Positions 1 through 12,365 of a DNA stretch of 64,000 nucleotides are shown piece by piece (position 1 is the first letter of the stretch; every line of letters starts with the position of its first letter). The position numbers and the translations under genes were made by a program. The stretch comes from Eleusine coracana subsp. coracana. Lineage: Eukaryota > Streptophyta > Magnoliopsida > Poales > Poaceae. Location: NCBI GenBank assembly GCA_032690845.1, contig CM064424.1, positions 50,605,511-50,669,510 on the forward strand, given 5' to 3'. The notes under the pieces are model-generated. The model was not told where the DNA came from and did no database searches. It worked only from the letters and a program-made list of their open reading frames with translations.

Positions 1-1616
1 TATGGTTTAAGAATGAATCCAAAAAAGTGTGCTTTTGGTGTATCATCTGGTCAATTTCTAGGTTTCATCGTGCACGAGAGAGGAATTGAGATTGGACCAA
101 AGAATGTGAAGGCTATCAATGACATTGAGCCACCGATCAACAAGACAGAACTTCAATCGTTGATCGGCAAAGTGAATTTTATTAGAAGATTAATTTCAAA
201 CCTATCAGGGAAGCTTGATGTATTTATCTCGTTATTGAAGTTAAAAGTAGATCAAAGATTTTTATGGGAGATAGAGCATCAGAGAGCTTTAGATGGTATC
301 AAGAAATATTTGATTTTGCCTCCTGTGCTGGTGCCACCAAAAGAAGGATTGACTTTCAAGATTTATCTTGCAGCTGATAAAAAGTCAATCGGATCGACAT
401 TGATTGATGCCGAGACCAGGTACATTGAGATAGAAAAATTATATTTATGTTTATATTTCTCGTGTGTGAAGTTAAGGCACTATCTGCTATCAGCCGAGTG
501 TGTAGTGGTATGCAAAGATGTTGTCATTAAGTATATGCTATCGGCTCCAATTTTAAAAGGACTAATTGGTAAGTGGATGCTGGCATTGGCTGAATATGAC
601 TTGACATATGAGTCTGCTAAAGCTATCAAAGGCTAGGTTTTGGCTGATTTAGTTGTTGAGCATTGTGGATCAGCGGTGTCGATGGTAGAGCCGGTGCCAT
701 GGTTGTTGTTTTTTTATGGTTATATGTGCAAGAATAGGTGTGGCATCGGGCTTTTGATTATATCATCTCAAGGGGCAAGGTTTGAATTTGCGTTTGCTAT
801 AGAGGCATCGACTAATAATCAAGTCAAACATAGAGCTGTTATTAAAGGATTGCTGATACTAAAGGAAACTGGAATCAATTGTGTTGAAATCATTGGAGAT
901 TCATTGTTGGTACTCGGGCAGCTAGCAGGAGAATTTGAATGTAAAGATGATATATTAAGGTTGTTTTATACCGAGTGTCAAGGTTTGTTGTAATGTTTCG
1001 AAACAGTGAGATTCAAGCATGTCCCAAGGGAGCAGAATATGGAGGCAAATGATTTGGCTCAAAAGGCATCTAGTTATCAGTTGAATACCAGTGAAGTCCT
1101 TGCTGATGTAGCCAATGTTGATGAAGAAGATTGGAGATCCAAGATCGTTCAATATCTCAAGGATTTGACTCAACGTACGCCTCGAAAGATTTGATATATG
1201 GCATTGAGGTATGTTTTATTAGAAGAAAAGCTTTATTATCAAACGATTGATGGAGTGTTGTTAAGATGTTTGAATCAAGAAGAAGCCAAAGTTGTTATGT
1301 GAGAAGTTCATGAAGGCATATGTGATACACATCAATCAGCTCATAAGATGAGGTGGTCGTTAAAAAGGACTGGGTATTATTGGCCGACTATGCTGGAAGA
1401 TTGCTTTAAGTATTATAAAGGTTGTTAAGATTGTCAGAAATTTGGGGCAATACAGAGAGCGCCGGCATTGGCTATGAATCCAATCATCAAGCCATGGTCG
1501 TTTAGGGGATGGGGTATGGATATGATCGACCAAATTTATCTAGCATCAAGCAAAGGCCATAAATATATTCAGGCAACTATGGATTACTTCATAAAGTGGA
1601 TTAAAGCAGTGCCTAT
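1..1616 (+). pseudogene. Element G pol fragment: RT end, RNase H, second RNase H, integrase start
   Basis: One reading frame can be followed from 13 to 1616, interrupted by stops at 634-636, 991-993, 1192-1194, 1300-1302 and 1426-1428. It starts inside the RT thumb (LGFIVHERGIEI, then GKVNFIRRLI) and continues through the RT-linked RNase H. A second, plant-type RNase H follows (GIGLLIISSQG around 740-770, GDSLLVLGQL around 895-925). The integrase zinc region (VHEGICDTHQSAHK, then DCQKFG) lies around 1305-1445 and the first catalytic aspartate is in WGMDMIDQI (about 1510-1535). The frame ends at 1616 where element A begins. The number of stops shows it is dead. The domain order fits the Tat lineage of Ty3/gypsy. 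Confidence 0.85.
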
Positions 1617-1681
1617 TATGGGATACTTGCCTTACGGGTATCCTCATACAAGACTAAGTCGGTAGCCGACCGGGTACTTCA
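1617..1681 (+). repeat. Element A 5' LTR, left piece
   Basis: This matches the start of the 3' LTR at 16649 (TGTGGGATACTTGCC; here the second base is A, giving TATGGGATAC). The LTR is cut after 1681 by insertion of N1. Bases 1677-1681 (CTTCA) are the left copy of N1's target-site duplication. Confidence 0.85.
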
Positions 1682-2443
1682 TGATGTATATATGGTCCAA
1701 TCTTCCGAGAGGTAAGGGGATAAACTCGAATTTGGAGAATTCAGCGTCGACGACCTGACTTGAATCAAACACGATCCAACCCCGCAACCGTTACACCAAG
1801 CACAACTTGATTGTTCCTGCAAGCGAAATCGAGAACATAAGCAAGAGAGGATAAACATGCAATCTGAAATTGCAAATATGGATGAAGTGAATCACAAGAA
1901 AAGGTTCAAGCTCTGAACACAAAAGGACTAATCGCCACAGTGGTGTAGAACAAGAACAGGGGCCCTGGATTACTATAAAAGGACTTGTCGTCACAGTTAC
2001 AATAATTCGATCTAGTTTCTCTCTGGAAAACTGAACTAAACCAAACCCGAAACTAAAAGACGGCGGCTACTATATTTATGTAGGAAACAAAGACGTCCTA
2101 GGGTTGGGGCGACCAGGGGGCCCGCCCATAACATGGGCTTAAGGCCCGACACGATACATGGCCAAGTTGGCCCAAAATAGGTGGCACAACACCTTGTCAT
2201 GGTCACATATTATGACTCATGACCCTTCTGGAGCTAGGACCAGAACCAAAATGACGGCGTCTTCGTCCCATTTCCAACGCATCAAAGAACGCCTCGTTTG
2301 GACGTCGGATGTGGGAGATATCATCAAAACCGTGAAGGGGTGTCGGCTGAATCCGAGACGAACGCGACGACCGAGTTGGTGATGACTTGTAACTTGGGGA
2401 AGGCCATGATATGGACATATCCAGCATGGTGATGTCCTCATCA
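1682..2443 (-). repeat. N1 3' LTR (762 bp)
   Basis: It matches 5269-6030 over its whole length with scattered substitutions. Read on the plus strand it starts TGATGTATATATGG and ends GTCCTCATCA. The gag-protease frame runs from the internal region into this LTR and stops at 2203. The TATA-like sequence seen in the other copy at 5662-5669 is altered here (around 2070-2078). Confidence 0.92.
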
Positions 2444-4398
2444 TCCTCCCCTTCTTGAATTGGAGTCGTCCTCGACTCCATCTCAGCTTCAATCTCCTGC
2501 AAAAGGTTAGTACTAGCAGAATGCAAAGTACAAGATACATAATCATCGATAGAAGATATATCATGACAAAGCATAGTATAGCACGGTGCATCATGATTAT
2601 CACAAAGATCAGTAACAGTAGATGTCATAGCAAGAAAAGCACCTCCCTTTAACTGAATAGCCTTATGTTTAACATTAGAAAGTTGTTTGTTATCTTGTTT
2701 ATTCTCAGTATTTTCAGCAAGCAGTTTAAAATAATTTCTAATATCAGTAGGCAATAACGGACGCAAAGTAATATTCCTGTCCTTATGCACAAATGTATAT
2801 GTATTTGTTCTACCATGGTGGGTAGCATCTGTATCATATTCCCATGGACGGCCTAATAAAAGCGAACATGCTTGCATAGGTACAACATGAAAATCAGCAA
2901 AGTCTTGATAAGAACCTACTGAAAAGTGTATGCATGCTGATCGAGTTACCTGTGCCGTACCACTATTGTTGAACCATTTGATGTGGTAGGGCTGATGTAG
3001 TGCATGCGTGGTCAAGCCAAGTTTGCTTACCAAATCAGAACTTACCAAGTTGTTACAGCTCCCAGTATCAATGATGGTGAGAACACGGTGGTCCGCAACA
3101 ATGAGGTACATGTAGAATAAATTGTTGTGTTGTTGTTCTTCCTCTTGTCCCACCCGAGTGTTCAACACACGCTGTACAATGAGGCTAGGAAAGCCCACGG
3201 TGGCAGCAATAGAATCAATGGCGGTAGTCTCCTGCTCCTCTGTCGAATCTGCAACAAGGTTAGGCATACGAGCAAATTCATCTTCAACATCACTAGAACT
3301 TTCATACCCATCAGCGGTAGCGATGAAAGCACGACGACTAGGGCAATCCTTTATGACATGTCCCACGCCCTTGCAGCGGTGGCAAATAATGGTGGTGGAG
3401 GAGCCACTCCTAGTACCGGAAGTAGTAAACTTCTTCTGGTGTTGGTGCTGCACACTAGACGATTGCGCTGCAGAAGTAGGCGCAAGTGGAAATGTTGTTG
3501 CTGGTGTCTTAGCAACATGACTCTTCAAGTTCTCTACTCCAGTGTGTTGCTGGAGATATTGCTCAGTGTTGGACCAGCAAGATTGTTGTGGAAGGCGTCC
3601 CTGTACTTCTCGTTCAGCCTTAAGAGCAATATGATACAATTGGCTGAACCTATTCCACTCTTTATAGTCAATAATATTCTGGATATCACGGTTCAAACCA
3701 CCAAAAAATCTAGCACTAGTTTCAACATCATCTTCATGTATATCTCAACGTGCTAAACCAATAAGCAATTCCTGATAATATTCCTCTACTGTTTTACTAC
3801 CTTGTGTTAAAGATTGTAATTTCAAACGTAAATCACGTTGGTAATAAGGAGGAACAAAACGAGATTTCATGCGTTGTTTCAAAACAGGCCAAGTGGCAGG
3901 TATAGCAGCATTAGTATTGCAAAGATCATTCCACCAAAAGAGAGCAAAACCTGTAAACTCACTAGTAGAAAGTCTAACTCTATGCTCAGCAGGAACTAAA
4001 TGAGAATTAAATTTCTGTTCAACAGCAAGTTCCCAATCTAAGTATGCTTCAGGATCAGCACTACCGGCAAAAGGTGGTATGTTAAATTTGGGCTTAACAA
4101 AAGTATTAGTATTACCACGATTGTTATTACCTCCCATACCGTGTCGATTACGGTGAAGACGGTCTGCATCACGATAAAAATCATCATCAGCAGCAACTCG
4201 TTGAGGTGGAGGTCGTCGTTCAATATCCTCAATGCGGTGGACAACAGTGTTGATGTGACCCATCAACTCGGCAAACTTCGTTTCCATGAATGTACGCTGG
4301 TCTGCAAGAAGCTTCGTGAGCTCGGCCTTGGAGACGCAATCATTGAAGTCGGTAGGGGACTCCAACTCTCCAGGTGTCCCTTTCCCTTTCTCTGACAT
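2203..4398 (-). pseudogene. N1 gag-protease ORF fused to the post-integrase tail
   Basis: A single frame from ATG at 4398 to a stop at 2203, broken by one TGA at 3745-3747. Gag domain: FVKPKFNIPPFAG, WWNDL, SRFVPPYYQRDL. It is followed by a zinc knuckle (CHRCKGVGHVIKDC) and a protease with the motif IIDTGSCNNL. The frame then reads TNLLQE, which precedes RT in element H, and passes straight to ESRTTPIQEGED, which follows integrase in H. RT, RNase H and integrase are therefore absent by an in-frame deletion. The last 80 residues are encoded by the 3' LTR and are rich in Ser and Arg. Gag would form particles and the protease would cut Gag. The single stop suggests fairly recent inactivation. 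Confidence 0.88.
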
Positions 4399-5254
4399 GG
4401 TTAAAAGCAAAAGACAAGACTAAATAAAAAGATTAGCCCTATCAACTAGCAGGCAGCAGAGGGTGTAGAAAGTGGAAAACAATATCAGAAGCAATGTATC
4501 ACAATCTTGCAAGTATTCTTACCAAAGCCAAATAGGTCGACACAATCTGTAGTTGAGCTTGGGTGTTACAGTTGCAAGGAAGAAACCTGTGCTGCAATAT
4601 GTATAGCTTGGAAGGCTAATATGTATGTCACTGGAACACAATTCAATAACAGATAGTAGCACTGAATAAATGTCCAAAGCAGTGTCTTAATTGCTGGCAA
4701 AAGAATCGTGTTCCAAAAACAGTTGTGACAGCAAGAACGATGGCAAAGAACAATGGAAAAGGCAGCAAGGAACAAAACAGACTTCACAGACTTAGGATTT
4801 TCAAGGGGGGGGGGGGGGGGTGGGGTGCAAATCAAAATCTTGATTTTTTTGTATGATTCTTCCACTATTTTTCTGTGATAGAGGAACACAAAGGAAGGAA
4901 CCACAAGAAGTTTCAACTCAAACAGAGGGAAAACAAAGGGTAGGAAAAATCTCATTGTGGGTATGGTGGGTGGGTGACACGATGGTGAATCCAATAGAAA
5001 AACACGATGGTGATTGTGGTGTGCAGCGGAGATCAAAACACAAACCGAATCAAAACACAAATTCAAACCAGCAACTAAACTCGACTAGGACACAAACTCA
5101 ATACTACGGACTCTGAAATTAAATTATGCAAAGGCTAAACAATGTCTGGGATGGTGGGGAAATATTTTTTTGTAGGCTTTTTCGTGGACAAAAGGTGATG
5201 AACACAAACGAATCTAAAGGGAAGAACACGATAATACCTCACGGGGAACCTAGG
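4399..5254 (-). other. N1 5' leader, non-coding, with a 16-G run
   Basis: This stretch lies between the primer-binding site and the gag ATG and holds no coding frame I trust. It contains a run of sixteen G on the plus strand at 4805-4820 (C on the element's sense strand), followed by TGGGG. The packaging signal would be expected here, but nothing specific can be shown. Confidence 0.6.
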
Positions 5255-5266
5255 AATCTGATACCA
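5255..5266 (-). other. N1 primer-binding site (initiator Met tRNA type)
   Basis: On the minus strand the sequence two bases inside the 5' LTR reads TGGTATCAGATT, matching the plant initiator-methionine site TGGTATCAGAGC at the first ten bases. Confidence 0.9.
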
Positions 5267-5268
5267 CT

Positions 5269-6030
5269 TGATGTATATATGGCCCGATCTTCCGAGAGGT
5301 AAGGGGATAAACTCGAATTTGGAGAACTCGGCATCGACGACCCAACTTGAATCAGACATGATCCAACCCCGCAACCGTTACACCAAGCACAACTTGATTG
5401 TTCCTGCAAGCGAAATCGAGAACACAAGCAAGAGAGGATTAACACGGAATCTGAAATTGCAAATATGGATGAAGTGAATCACAAGAAAAGGTTCAAGTTC
5501 TAAACACAAAAGGACTAATCGCCACAGTGGTGTAGAACAAGAACAGGGGTCCTGGATTACTGTAAAAGGACTTGTCGCCACAGTTACAATAATTCGATCT
5601 AGTTTCTCTCTGAAAAACTAAACTAAATAAAACCCAACACTAAAAGATGGCGGCTACTGAGTTTATATAGGAAACAAAGACGTCCTAGGGTTGGGGGCGA
5701 CCAGGGGGGCGCCCACAACATGGGCTTAAGGCCCGACATGATACATGGCCAAGTTGGCCCAAAATAGGTGGCATAGCACCTTGTTATGGTCACATATTAT
5801 GACTCACGACCCTTATGGAGCTAGGACCAGAACCAAAACGATGGCGTCGTCATCCCCTTTCCAACGCATCAAAGAACGCCTCGTTTGGACGTCGGATGTG
5901 GGAGATATCATCAAAACCGTGAAGGGGTGTCGGCTGAATCCGAGACGAACGCGGTGACCGAGTTGGTGACGACTTGTAACTTGGGGAAGTCCATGATATG
6001 CGCGTATCCATCATGGTGATGTCCTCATCA
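5269..6030 (-). repeat. N1 5' LTR (762 bp)
   Basis: The LTR has TG...CA ends and matches 1682-2443. A minus-strand TATATAAA lies at 5662-5669 and is the likely promoter of the element. The left end adjoins the primer-binding site and the right end adjoins the CTTCA target duplication. Its first 16 bases on the sense strand match the start of element H's LTR, which shows the relationship. Confidence 0.92.
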
Positions 6031-6035
6031 CTTCA

Positions 6036-6363
6036 TAAACAAGGAAGCCGAGCAACTCAACTTGGAGCACAAGGCATGTAGAGATAGACTTTCTATGTAA
6101 ATCCTAAAGGGTTACAACTAGGACTCTTCATGTACCCCCCTGCCGACCTGATATATAAGGTGGCAGGATACCCCTCATCGAGGGACAAGTAGACAGAGAA
6201 GTTTTTCCGCAAACATCAATACAATACATAGAACACAGGACATAGGGGTTTTACTCTCATCGAGAGGGCCCGAATCTGTATAACTCGGCGTCTTGTGTTA
6301 CCATCGTAGTTCTTAGTCTTGACGTAGCCCTATACATTTTACTACCGATCTCAAGCTTCGACA
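6036..6363 (+). repeat. Element A 5' LTR, right piece
   Basis: It continues the LTR interrupted at 1681 and matches 16709-17045. It ends in CTTCGACA directly before the primer-binding region. With the left piece the LTR measures about 393 bp. A TATA-like ATATATAAGG lies around 6150-6160 and could be the promoter. Confidence 0.88.
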
Positions 6364-6385
6364 GTTGGTGCGCCAGGTAGGGGAC
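6364..6385 (+). other. Element A primer-binding region
   Basis: The sequence after the LTR reads GTTGGTGCGCCAGGTAGGGG; the second copy at 17046 reads GTTGGCGCGCC. The TGGCGCGCCA-like core is not the initiator-Met type used by N1 and H, so another tRNA primes this element. I do not assign which. Confidence 0.7.
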
Positions 6386-6412
6386 AAGGCTCGCCGAGAT
6401 TCTCCATCGACT

Positions 6413-9400
6413 ATGATGGCCGAAATTCCCATCATCCAGTACTCACCGGACTTCAAGATCTCCTTTGGATCACTCGACTTCACAGTCGGCGACAACGGAA
6501 TCCTAGGTCTAGAGAACCACAGATCCGACTCGGCCATAGCCATTTCCATGGCGCGATCACCGAGCTCATCTGGCATGATCCCCGCATTGGTTCCACTCGG
6601 ATATGAGGAAGAAGATCCTTCCTTCGGGAATGATTCAAAATCGGATCGGTCTTTTGATGAGGATTCGGTCGGATCCACGTACCCATATCCCCATACTGTC
6701 AACATGCTGGATATAGCAGATCCTGTGGATGGAGACCAACATGGTGACCAAGACGGTGAACATGAAGGTAACCTTGTTGATGGCCACCTAAATCAACTAG
6801 CCGAAGGAGATCAAGAGGAGGAGGACCCTCCAGCTGATGACTTATCGGTCAGACACCGCTGTCGACCAAGAGGGTCGCGCGGTTCATGCAACGCACACCG
6901 ACTGGATCTTGGTCCAGAACTCGAAGTGGATGGCATCAAGGTCTACCACACTCCTCGGAATAACATCACAGGGGCCAAAACCTTGTTCGACACTCTAATG
7001 GTCGACGCGAATTATCAGACCCCTACGATGCAGAAGGCGGTGGCTATGCTTAAGGCCGCTGCAGCTCAAGAGGCCGCAAAATCTCAGTCGGTCACAAGCT
7101 CTAGTCATGTATCTTCGCTAGGTAGGCATAGGTGTGAAGATCTGAGAAATTCTCTTAGCCTCCGTGATGGACAAGATACCATCAACTCACACTATGAAGA
7201 ACGCGCTCGGGATAACCGACGCTATGAGGAAGAACGCCGTGATTGGAGAACGGATGAACGATGGGACAACCGACGGGACAACCAATGAGAGGACCATCAA
7301 GATCCTCCTCCAAGGCATAACCGCAATGACCGTCGTCGATGTGACGATCAGGATCGGCACGATAACAATGATAACGACTATCGGCGTCGTCGTCATGATG
7401 ATGATATTGGTCCGTGACACGGCCGCCGAGCAACTCCGTCTCCAAACTGGCATAGGCGGTCGATGACACCGACCGACGATGAGATTGATGGCATCAAAGC
7501 TTACATCCCTAGGCTTCGTATAGCTCGATGGCCAAAAGGATTCAAGCCGGTCCCCATTGAAAAATACGATGGTCAGACCAATCCTCGAGAGTGGCTGCAG
7601 CTTTACAGCATGGCGATTCGGTCGGCTGGAGGTGATTCCTATGTAATGGCTAATTACCTCCCGGTCTGCTTGGATCCAGCTATTCGGATATGGCTCACGT
7701 CTCTTCCAATGGAGTCAATCACATCTTGGGGAGACCTCAATAGGAAGCTCATAGAAAGTTTCCAAGCTTCTTGCAATCGACCAGGCAACCACTTCAACCT
7801 CACTCGGATCAAGCAGAAGACCGACAAACCTCTTCGTGACTACATCAAGCGATTTTGCACTAAGAAGACTAAGATCCCTAATGTCCTGGACCAACAAATC
7901 ATTGCCGCCATCCAAGGAGGGATCCGTAGCGATGATTTGGTTCGTGAGATCGGTCGGAGGAATCATGACCTCAAGCTGACTGCTCAAGAGTGCTTCGAGG
8001 TCGCTGACAAGTTCGTGTCTAGTGAGTCGGCATTGGGTGACATCCGGGGAAAAGGCAAAGAGAAGCGGTCGGACAAGCCCGAGTCCTCCAAGAAGGACAA
8101 GAAGAGAAAGCCTGATAACGTGGTTCACACAGTGGACCGACTTTAGAAGAACCCACGAACAAGCCAACCGTCCACGGACGAGCTGCTGAGTAGCCCATGC
8201 CTTTGGCACCCAAAGGGAAACCACAAAGCAAAGGATTTCTATCGATTGAAGGGTTTTGCAACGGCTGCGCTCAAGGTCGCCAAAGATCCCTTGAGGCGCA
8301 ATAGCAAAGACAAGACTAATGATCATGGCGACAAGGACGACTCAGGAGAGTTCCAGGAGCCCCGCAAGGAAGTCAACTTCACCTTTGGTGGCCCGGATGC
8401 CTACGCATCCAAGCACAAGCAGAAGCTGGAACTTCGGGAGATCAACTCGGTGGAACCGGCTACACCTCAATTCATGAGGTGGTCTGAGATGCCAATCACC
8501 TTTGCTCGGTCGGATCACCCCAAGCAGAACACGAAGCCGGGTCGTTTCCCGCTGGTGCTTGCTGCTACAATGAAGGAGGTGAAGTTCAACAAAGTACTCA
8601 TTGATGGAGGAAGCAGTTTGGACTTAATCTTCACCAAGACTCTCAAAGAGCTCGGTCTGTCAATTAATGATCTTCAGCCGAGTTCTTCACCTTTCCACGG
8701 GATTGTACCTGGCAAGACTTCAGTTCCTATTGGACAGATCAGTCTGCTGGTCACCTTCGGGACCCGTGAGAATTTCAGGACCGAGTGTATTCTCTTCCAG
8801 CTGGCGGATTATGACTCAGCATATCATGCTATCATCGATCGACCGGCTATGGCTAAATTCATGGCTATCCCACATTATCCATATCTCACCCTCAAGATGC
8901 CAGGCCCGAACAGAATAATCTCCCTCCACTCTGATCTTCGGAATTCTTTCGATTGCGATGTACAGAGTTGTGAGATGGCCAATAAACAGTTGATGCTGTC
9001 CGACCAGAAGGAGATCCAGCAGATAGTCGGCGTGGAGGAGCAGACCGGAGTGGCGGTTCCAACAAAGAAGCCTACCAAAGACAAGATTCAGACCGATGAC
9101 ATCCAAACCAATGAAATCATGCTCAATCCTGAGGACCCCGATAAGGTAACTTATGCTGGGGCCAACCTCGACGAGAAATAGGAACTCGCGCTCACTCTTT
9201 TCCTCCAGGAAAATAGGGATATCTTTGCATGGAAACCATCTAACATGCCAGGAGTTCCTAGGGAAACGATTGAGCACAAGTTAAGGGTACCTCCTAGAGC
9301 TACCCCCGTTTCGCAGAGGCTTAGAAGATTTGCGCAAGATCGCAAGGACGCCATGAAGAAGAAGATAGTTAGACTATTAGATGCTAAGTTTATAAAGGAG

Positions 9401-9614
9401 GTGTATCATCCCGGCTGGTTAGCAAATCCAGTCCTTGTACCCAAGAAGAATAAAGAATGGAGGATGTGCATTGATTATACTGATCTCAACAAGGTATGTC
9501 CTAAAGACCCCTTCGCTCTTCCACGTATTGATCATATTGTAGACTCGACAGCCGGGTGTGAGCTCTTGAGCTTTCTGGATGCCTATTCAGTCTATCACCA
9601 GATCCCACTGAAAG
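6413..9614 (+). pseudogene. Element A gag-protease-RT, one frame with four stops
   Basis: One frame runs from ATG 6413 to 9614, with stops at 7286-7288, near 7415, at 8144-8146 and at 9179-9181. Residues 1-290 are acidic, then Arg-rich, as in Tat Gag N-termini. A Retrotrans_gag-type domain follows at about 7540-7860 (WLQLYSMAI, WGDLNRKLIESF). The protease motif LIDGGSSLDLIF is at about 8595-8630. RT starts around 9280, with WRMCIDYTDLNK and the LSFLDAYSVYHQIPL core at 9560-9614. The frame is lost at 9615 by a 44-bp tandem duplication inside RT. Gag and pol share one frame without a shift, as in many plant Ty3 elements. Confidence 0.88.
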
Positions 9615-12365
9615 CTTTCTGGATGCCTATTCAGGCTATCACCAGATCCCACTGAAGGTCGAAGATCAGATTAAAACTTCCTTTATAACACCCTTCGGCG
9701 CCTATTGCTATATCACAATGCCTTTCGGTCTGAAGAACGCTGGCGTGACTTACCAACGAGGTATTCAACACTGTCTTGCTACTCAGATCGGTCGGAACGC
9801 AGAAGCATATGTCGATGACATCGTCATCAAGACCCGGAATGTCGAAGGGCTTATTTCTGACCTGGCAGAAACCTTTGACAATCTGAGGCATTATTCAATA
9901 AAGCTGAATCCTAAGAAGTGTTTTTTTGGGGTTCCTTCGGCAAAGCTACTCGGTTACATCATTTCGAAATGAGGTATAGAGGCCAACCCGGATAAAATCA
10001 AGGCGATCCTTCGTATGGGGCCACCTAATTCCTAAAGGAATGTACAAAAGCTGACCGGATGCATGGCGTCCTTGAGTCGCTTGATTTCTCAACTAGGGGT
10101 TAGAGAGTTACCACTTTTCAGACTGCTTAAAAACCAGGAAGACTTCGTTTGGACCGAAGAGGCGCAGTCGGCATTGGACGAGTTGAAGGTTTACCTTAGC
10201 AGCATTCCAGTATTGGTGCCTCCGGAGCCAGGAGAAAAACTTCAGCTTGTGAGTACTGTTTTAGCGGTCGACCGAGAAGAAGAGGGACATATACAAAAAG
10301 TGCAACACCCGGTCTATTTTGTGAGTGAGGTCCTTAGCGCCTCTAAGGTAAAATATCAACAGATCTTGAAGTTGTTGTATGCATTGTTGGTCACCTCCAG
10401 GAAGTTGAAGCATTATTTTCAAGCTCATCCGATCAAAGTCTAGACCTCCTTCGCACTCGGCACAGTGCTACACAACCAAGAAACCGAAGGCAAGATTGCC
10501 AAGTGGGCAGTCGAACATGGTCAATATACCATCACGTTCGCGCCTCGGTCGGCTATAAAGGGACAAGCGCTAGCTGATTTCATTGTTGAGTGGACAGAGA
10601 TTCAAAACCCACCTACTGCACAAGACATCGAGTATTAGAAAATGTGCTTTGATGGGTCTCTTCAATTACAAGGAGCTAGTGCGGGAGTCGTGTTTATCTC
10701 ACCCACTGGAGAGAAGCTTTGATATGTCCTTCAGGTGATGTTTCGCATGTCCAACAACGCTGTGGAATATGAAGCCCTTCTACACGGTCTGCGCATTGCC
10801 GCATCACTCGGCATCAAGCGCCTTGACGTCTTTGGTGACTCAACGTTGGTCATTAATCAGGTCACTAAGGATTGGAACTATGTGGATGACAATATGAGTG
10901 CTTACTATCAAGAAGTAAGGAAGCTCAAAGATAAATTCAATGGATTGAAGTTCACGCATGTTCTTTGAGACAATAACCAAGCGGTTGATGAATTGGCCAA
11001 AATGGGATCATCCCGGTCTGCGGTCCCGCCAGGTGTTTTCTTACACACTCTGGATTCCCCCACGATTTCACCTCGGTCGGATGTATTAATGAGTGTTGTT
11101 ATTGATCTCGTTGCTGATGACAACATGGAGATCGATTGACACGACCCGCTCATCCAATATTTGGATAAGGGAACGTTACCTTCGGATCCTAATGAGCAAC
11201 AGAGGTCGGAGATCCGATGCCGAGGGTATTTGTTAGTGGGAGACCAACTCTATAAAAGAGGAGGTTCAAATATCTTGATGAGATGCATCTCGATACCAGA
11301 AGGCTAGAAGTTGGTAGAAGAAATTCATTATGGGATATGCGGCAATCATGCAGCTTCCAAGACTTTGTTCGGCAAAGCTTTCCGGCAAGGGTTTTATTGG
11401 CCCACGGCGGTTGAAGATGCACACCGGGTCGTTCGGACGTGTGAAGGTTGTCAATTCTTTGCTCAACAAACGCATGTGCCTTCACAGCAGCTTCAGATGA
11501 TACCTTTGACTTGGCCCTTTGCTGTTTGGGGGCTCGATATTATCGGTCCTTTCAAGAAGGCGCCAGGCGGGTTCAGTTATCTGTTTGTTGCTATTGAAAA
11601 ATTCACCAAGTGGATTGAAGCAAAGCCGGTCGACAAGATTATGCTGAAGAAGGCTATCGAGTTTGTCAAGGATGTCTTCACTCGGTTTAGGGTTCCCCAT
11701 GATATCATTAACGATAATGGCACTCAATTCACTTCAGTGGAGTTCCGTGACTTTGCCGATGAGATGGGAATGAAAATCCACTTTGCATCAGTGGCTCATC
11801 CTCAAAGCAATGGGTAGGTCGAACGGGACAATGGTATGATTCTTCAAGGATTGAAACCATGGATATTCGACAGGCTTTAGCCTTATGCCGGTCGATGGGT
11901 TAAAGAATTGCCTTTAGTTCTTTAGGGGCATTGCACAAACACCAATCGATCAACTGGTCAGTCACCTTTCTCGTTGGTCTACGGCTCAGAGGCTTTGCTG
12001 TCGATGGAAGTCAGCCTTGTTTCGGCATGGGTTCGGGCGTATGATGAACAACTTTCTGTGAAGAATCAAGAGATTGATTTGATTGCAGCAGAGGAGTTGC
12101 GTGATCATGCTCTGTTCGATCGGCACTTTACCAACAAGGCTTGCGTCGATATTATGATAAAAACGTACATAATCGCCACTTCCAAGTTGGAGATTTAGTG
12201 CTTCGCCAAGTGCAGTCAACGAAGAACCAGCATAAGCTTTCTCTAAAGTGGGAAGGACCATATGTTGTGAAGGAAGTCACTCACCCAGGGGCTTACCGAC
12301 TGATGTATGAAGATGGCGATGATATACCAAATTCTTGGAACATAAATTAGCTACGATGTTTCTAC
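9615..12365 (+). pseudogene. Element A pol: RT remainder, two RNase H domains, integrase
   Basis: After the 44-bp duplication RT resumes with MPFGLKNAGVTYQ and the catalytic YVDD (AEAYVDDIVIKT, about 9803-9835). The RT thumb and first RNase H run to about 10560. A second RNase H (GDSTLVINQVTKDW, about 10835-10880) is the Tat-lineage mark. The integrase shows its zinc region (HYGICGNHAASK, then CEGCQFF), the aspartates in WGLDIIGPF and NDNGTQF, and the glutamate in VERDNG (about 11820). The C-terminus ends with GPYVVKEVTHPGAYRL (about 12258-12305). There is no chromodomain. Stops at 9970-9972, 10441-10443, 10636-10638, 10966-10968 and 11815-11817, among others, make it inactive. Confidence 0.88.

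Larger units (their letters stand above)
1682..6030 (-). mobile_element. N1: internally deleted Ty3/gypsy element carrying only gag and protease
   Basis: A complete element in minus orientation: 5' LTR 5269-6030, primer-binding site 5255-5266, leader, gag-protease ORF 4398-2203, 3' LTR 1682-2443. It is flanked by a perfect 5-bp target duplication, CTTCA (1677-1681 and 6031-6035), inside the 5' LTR of element A. Compared with element H in this window, the reading frame jumps from the residues just before the RT domain directly to the residues just after integrase, so RT, RNase H and integrase are gone. It keeps the cis parts needed for retrotransposition, as non-autonomous LTR elements do. Mobilisation by an H-like relative is an inference. 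Confidence 0.9.

Noticed and set aside
3122..3756. Plus-strand ORFs of 132 and 209 codons
   Set aside because: They lie opposite the N1 gag-protease frame, which has the zinc knuckle and protease motifs; the plus-strand products have no recognisable feature.
7164..7469. ORFs on both strands opposite the Arg-rich end of A gag
   Set aside because: They are shadows of an Arg/Asp-rich coding stretch; the gag frame itself continues through the region.
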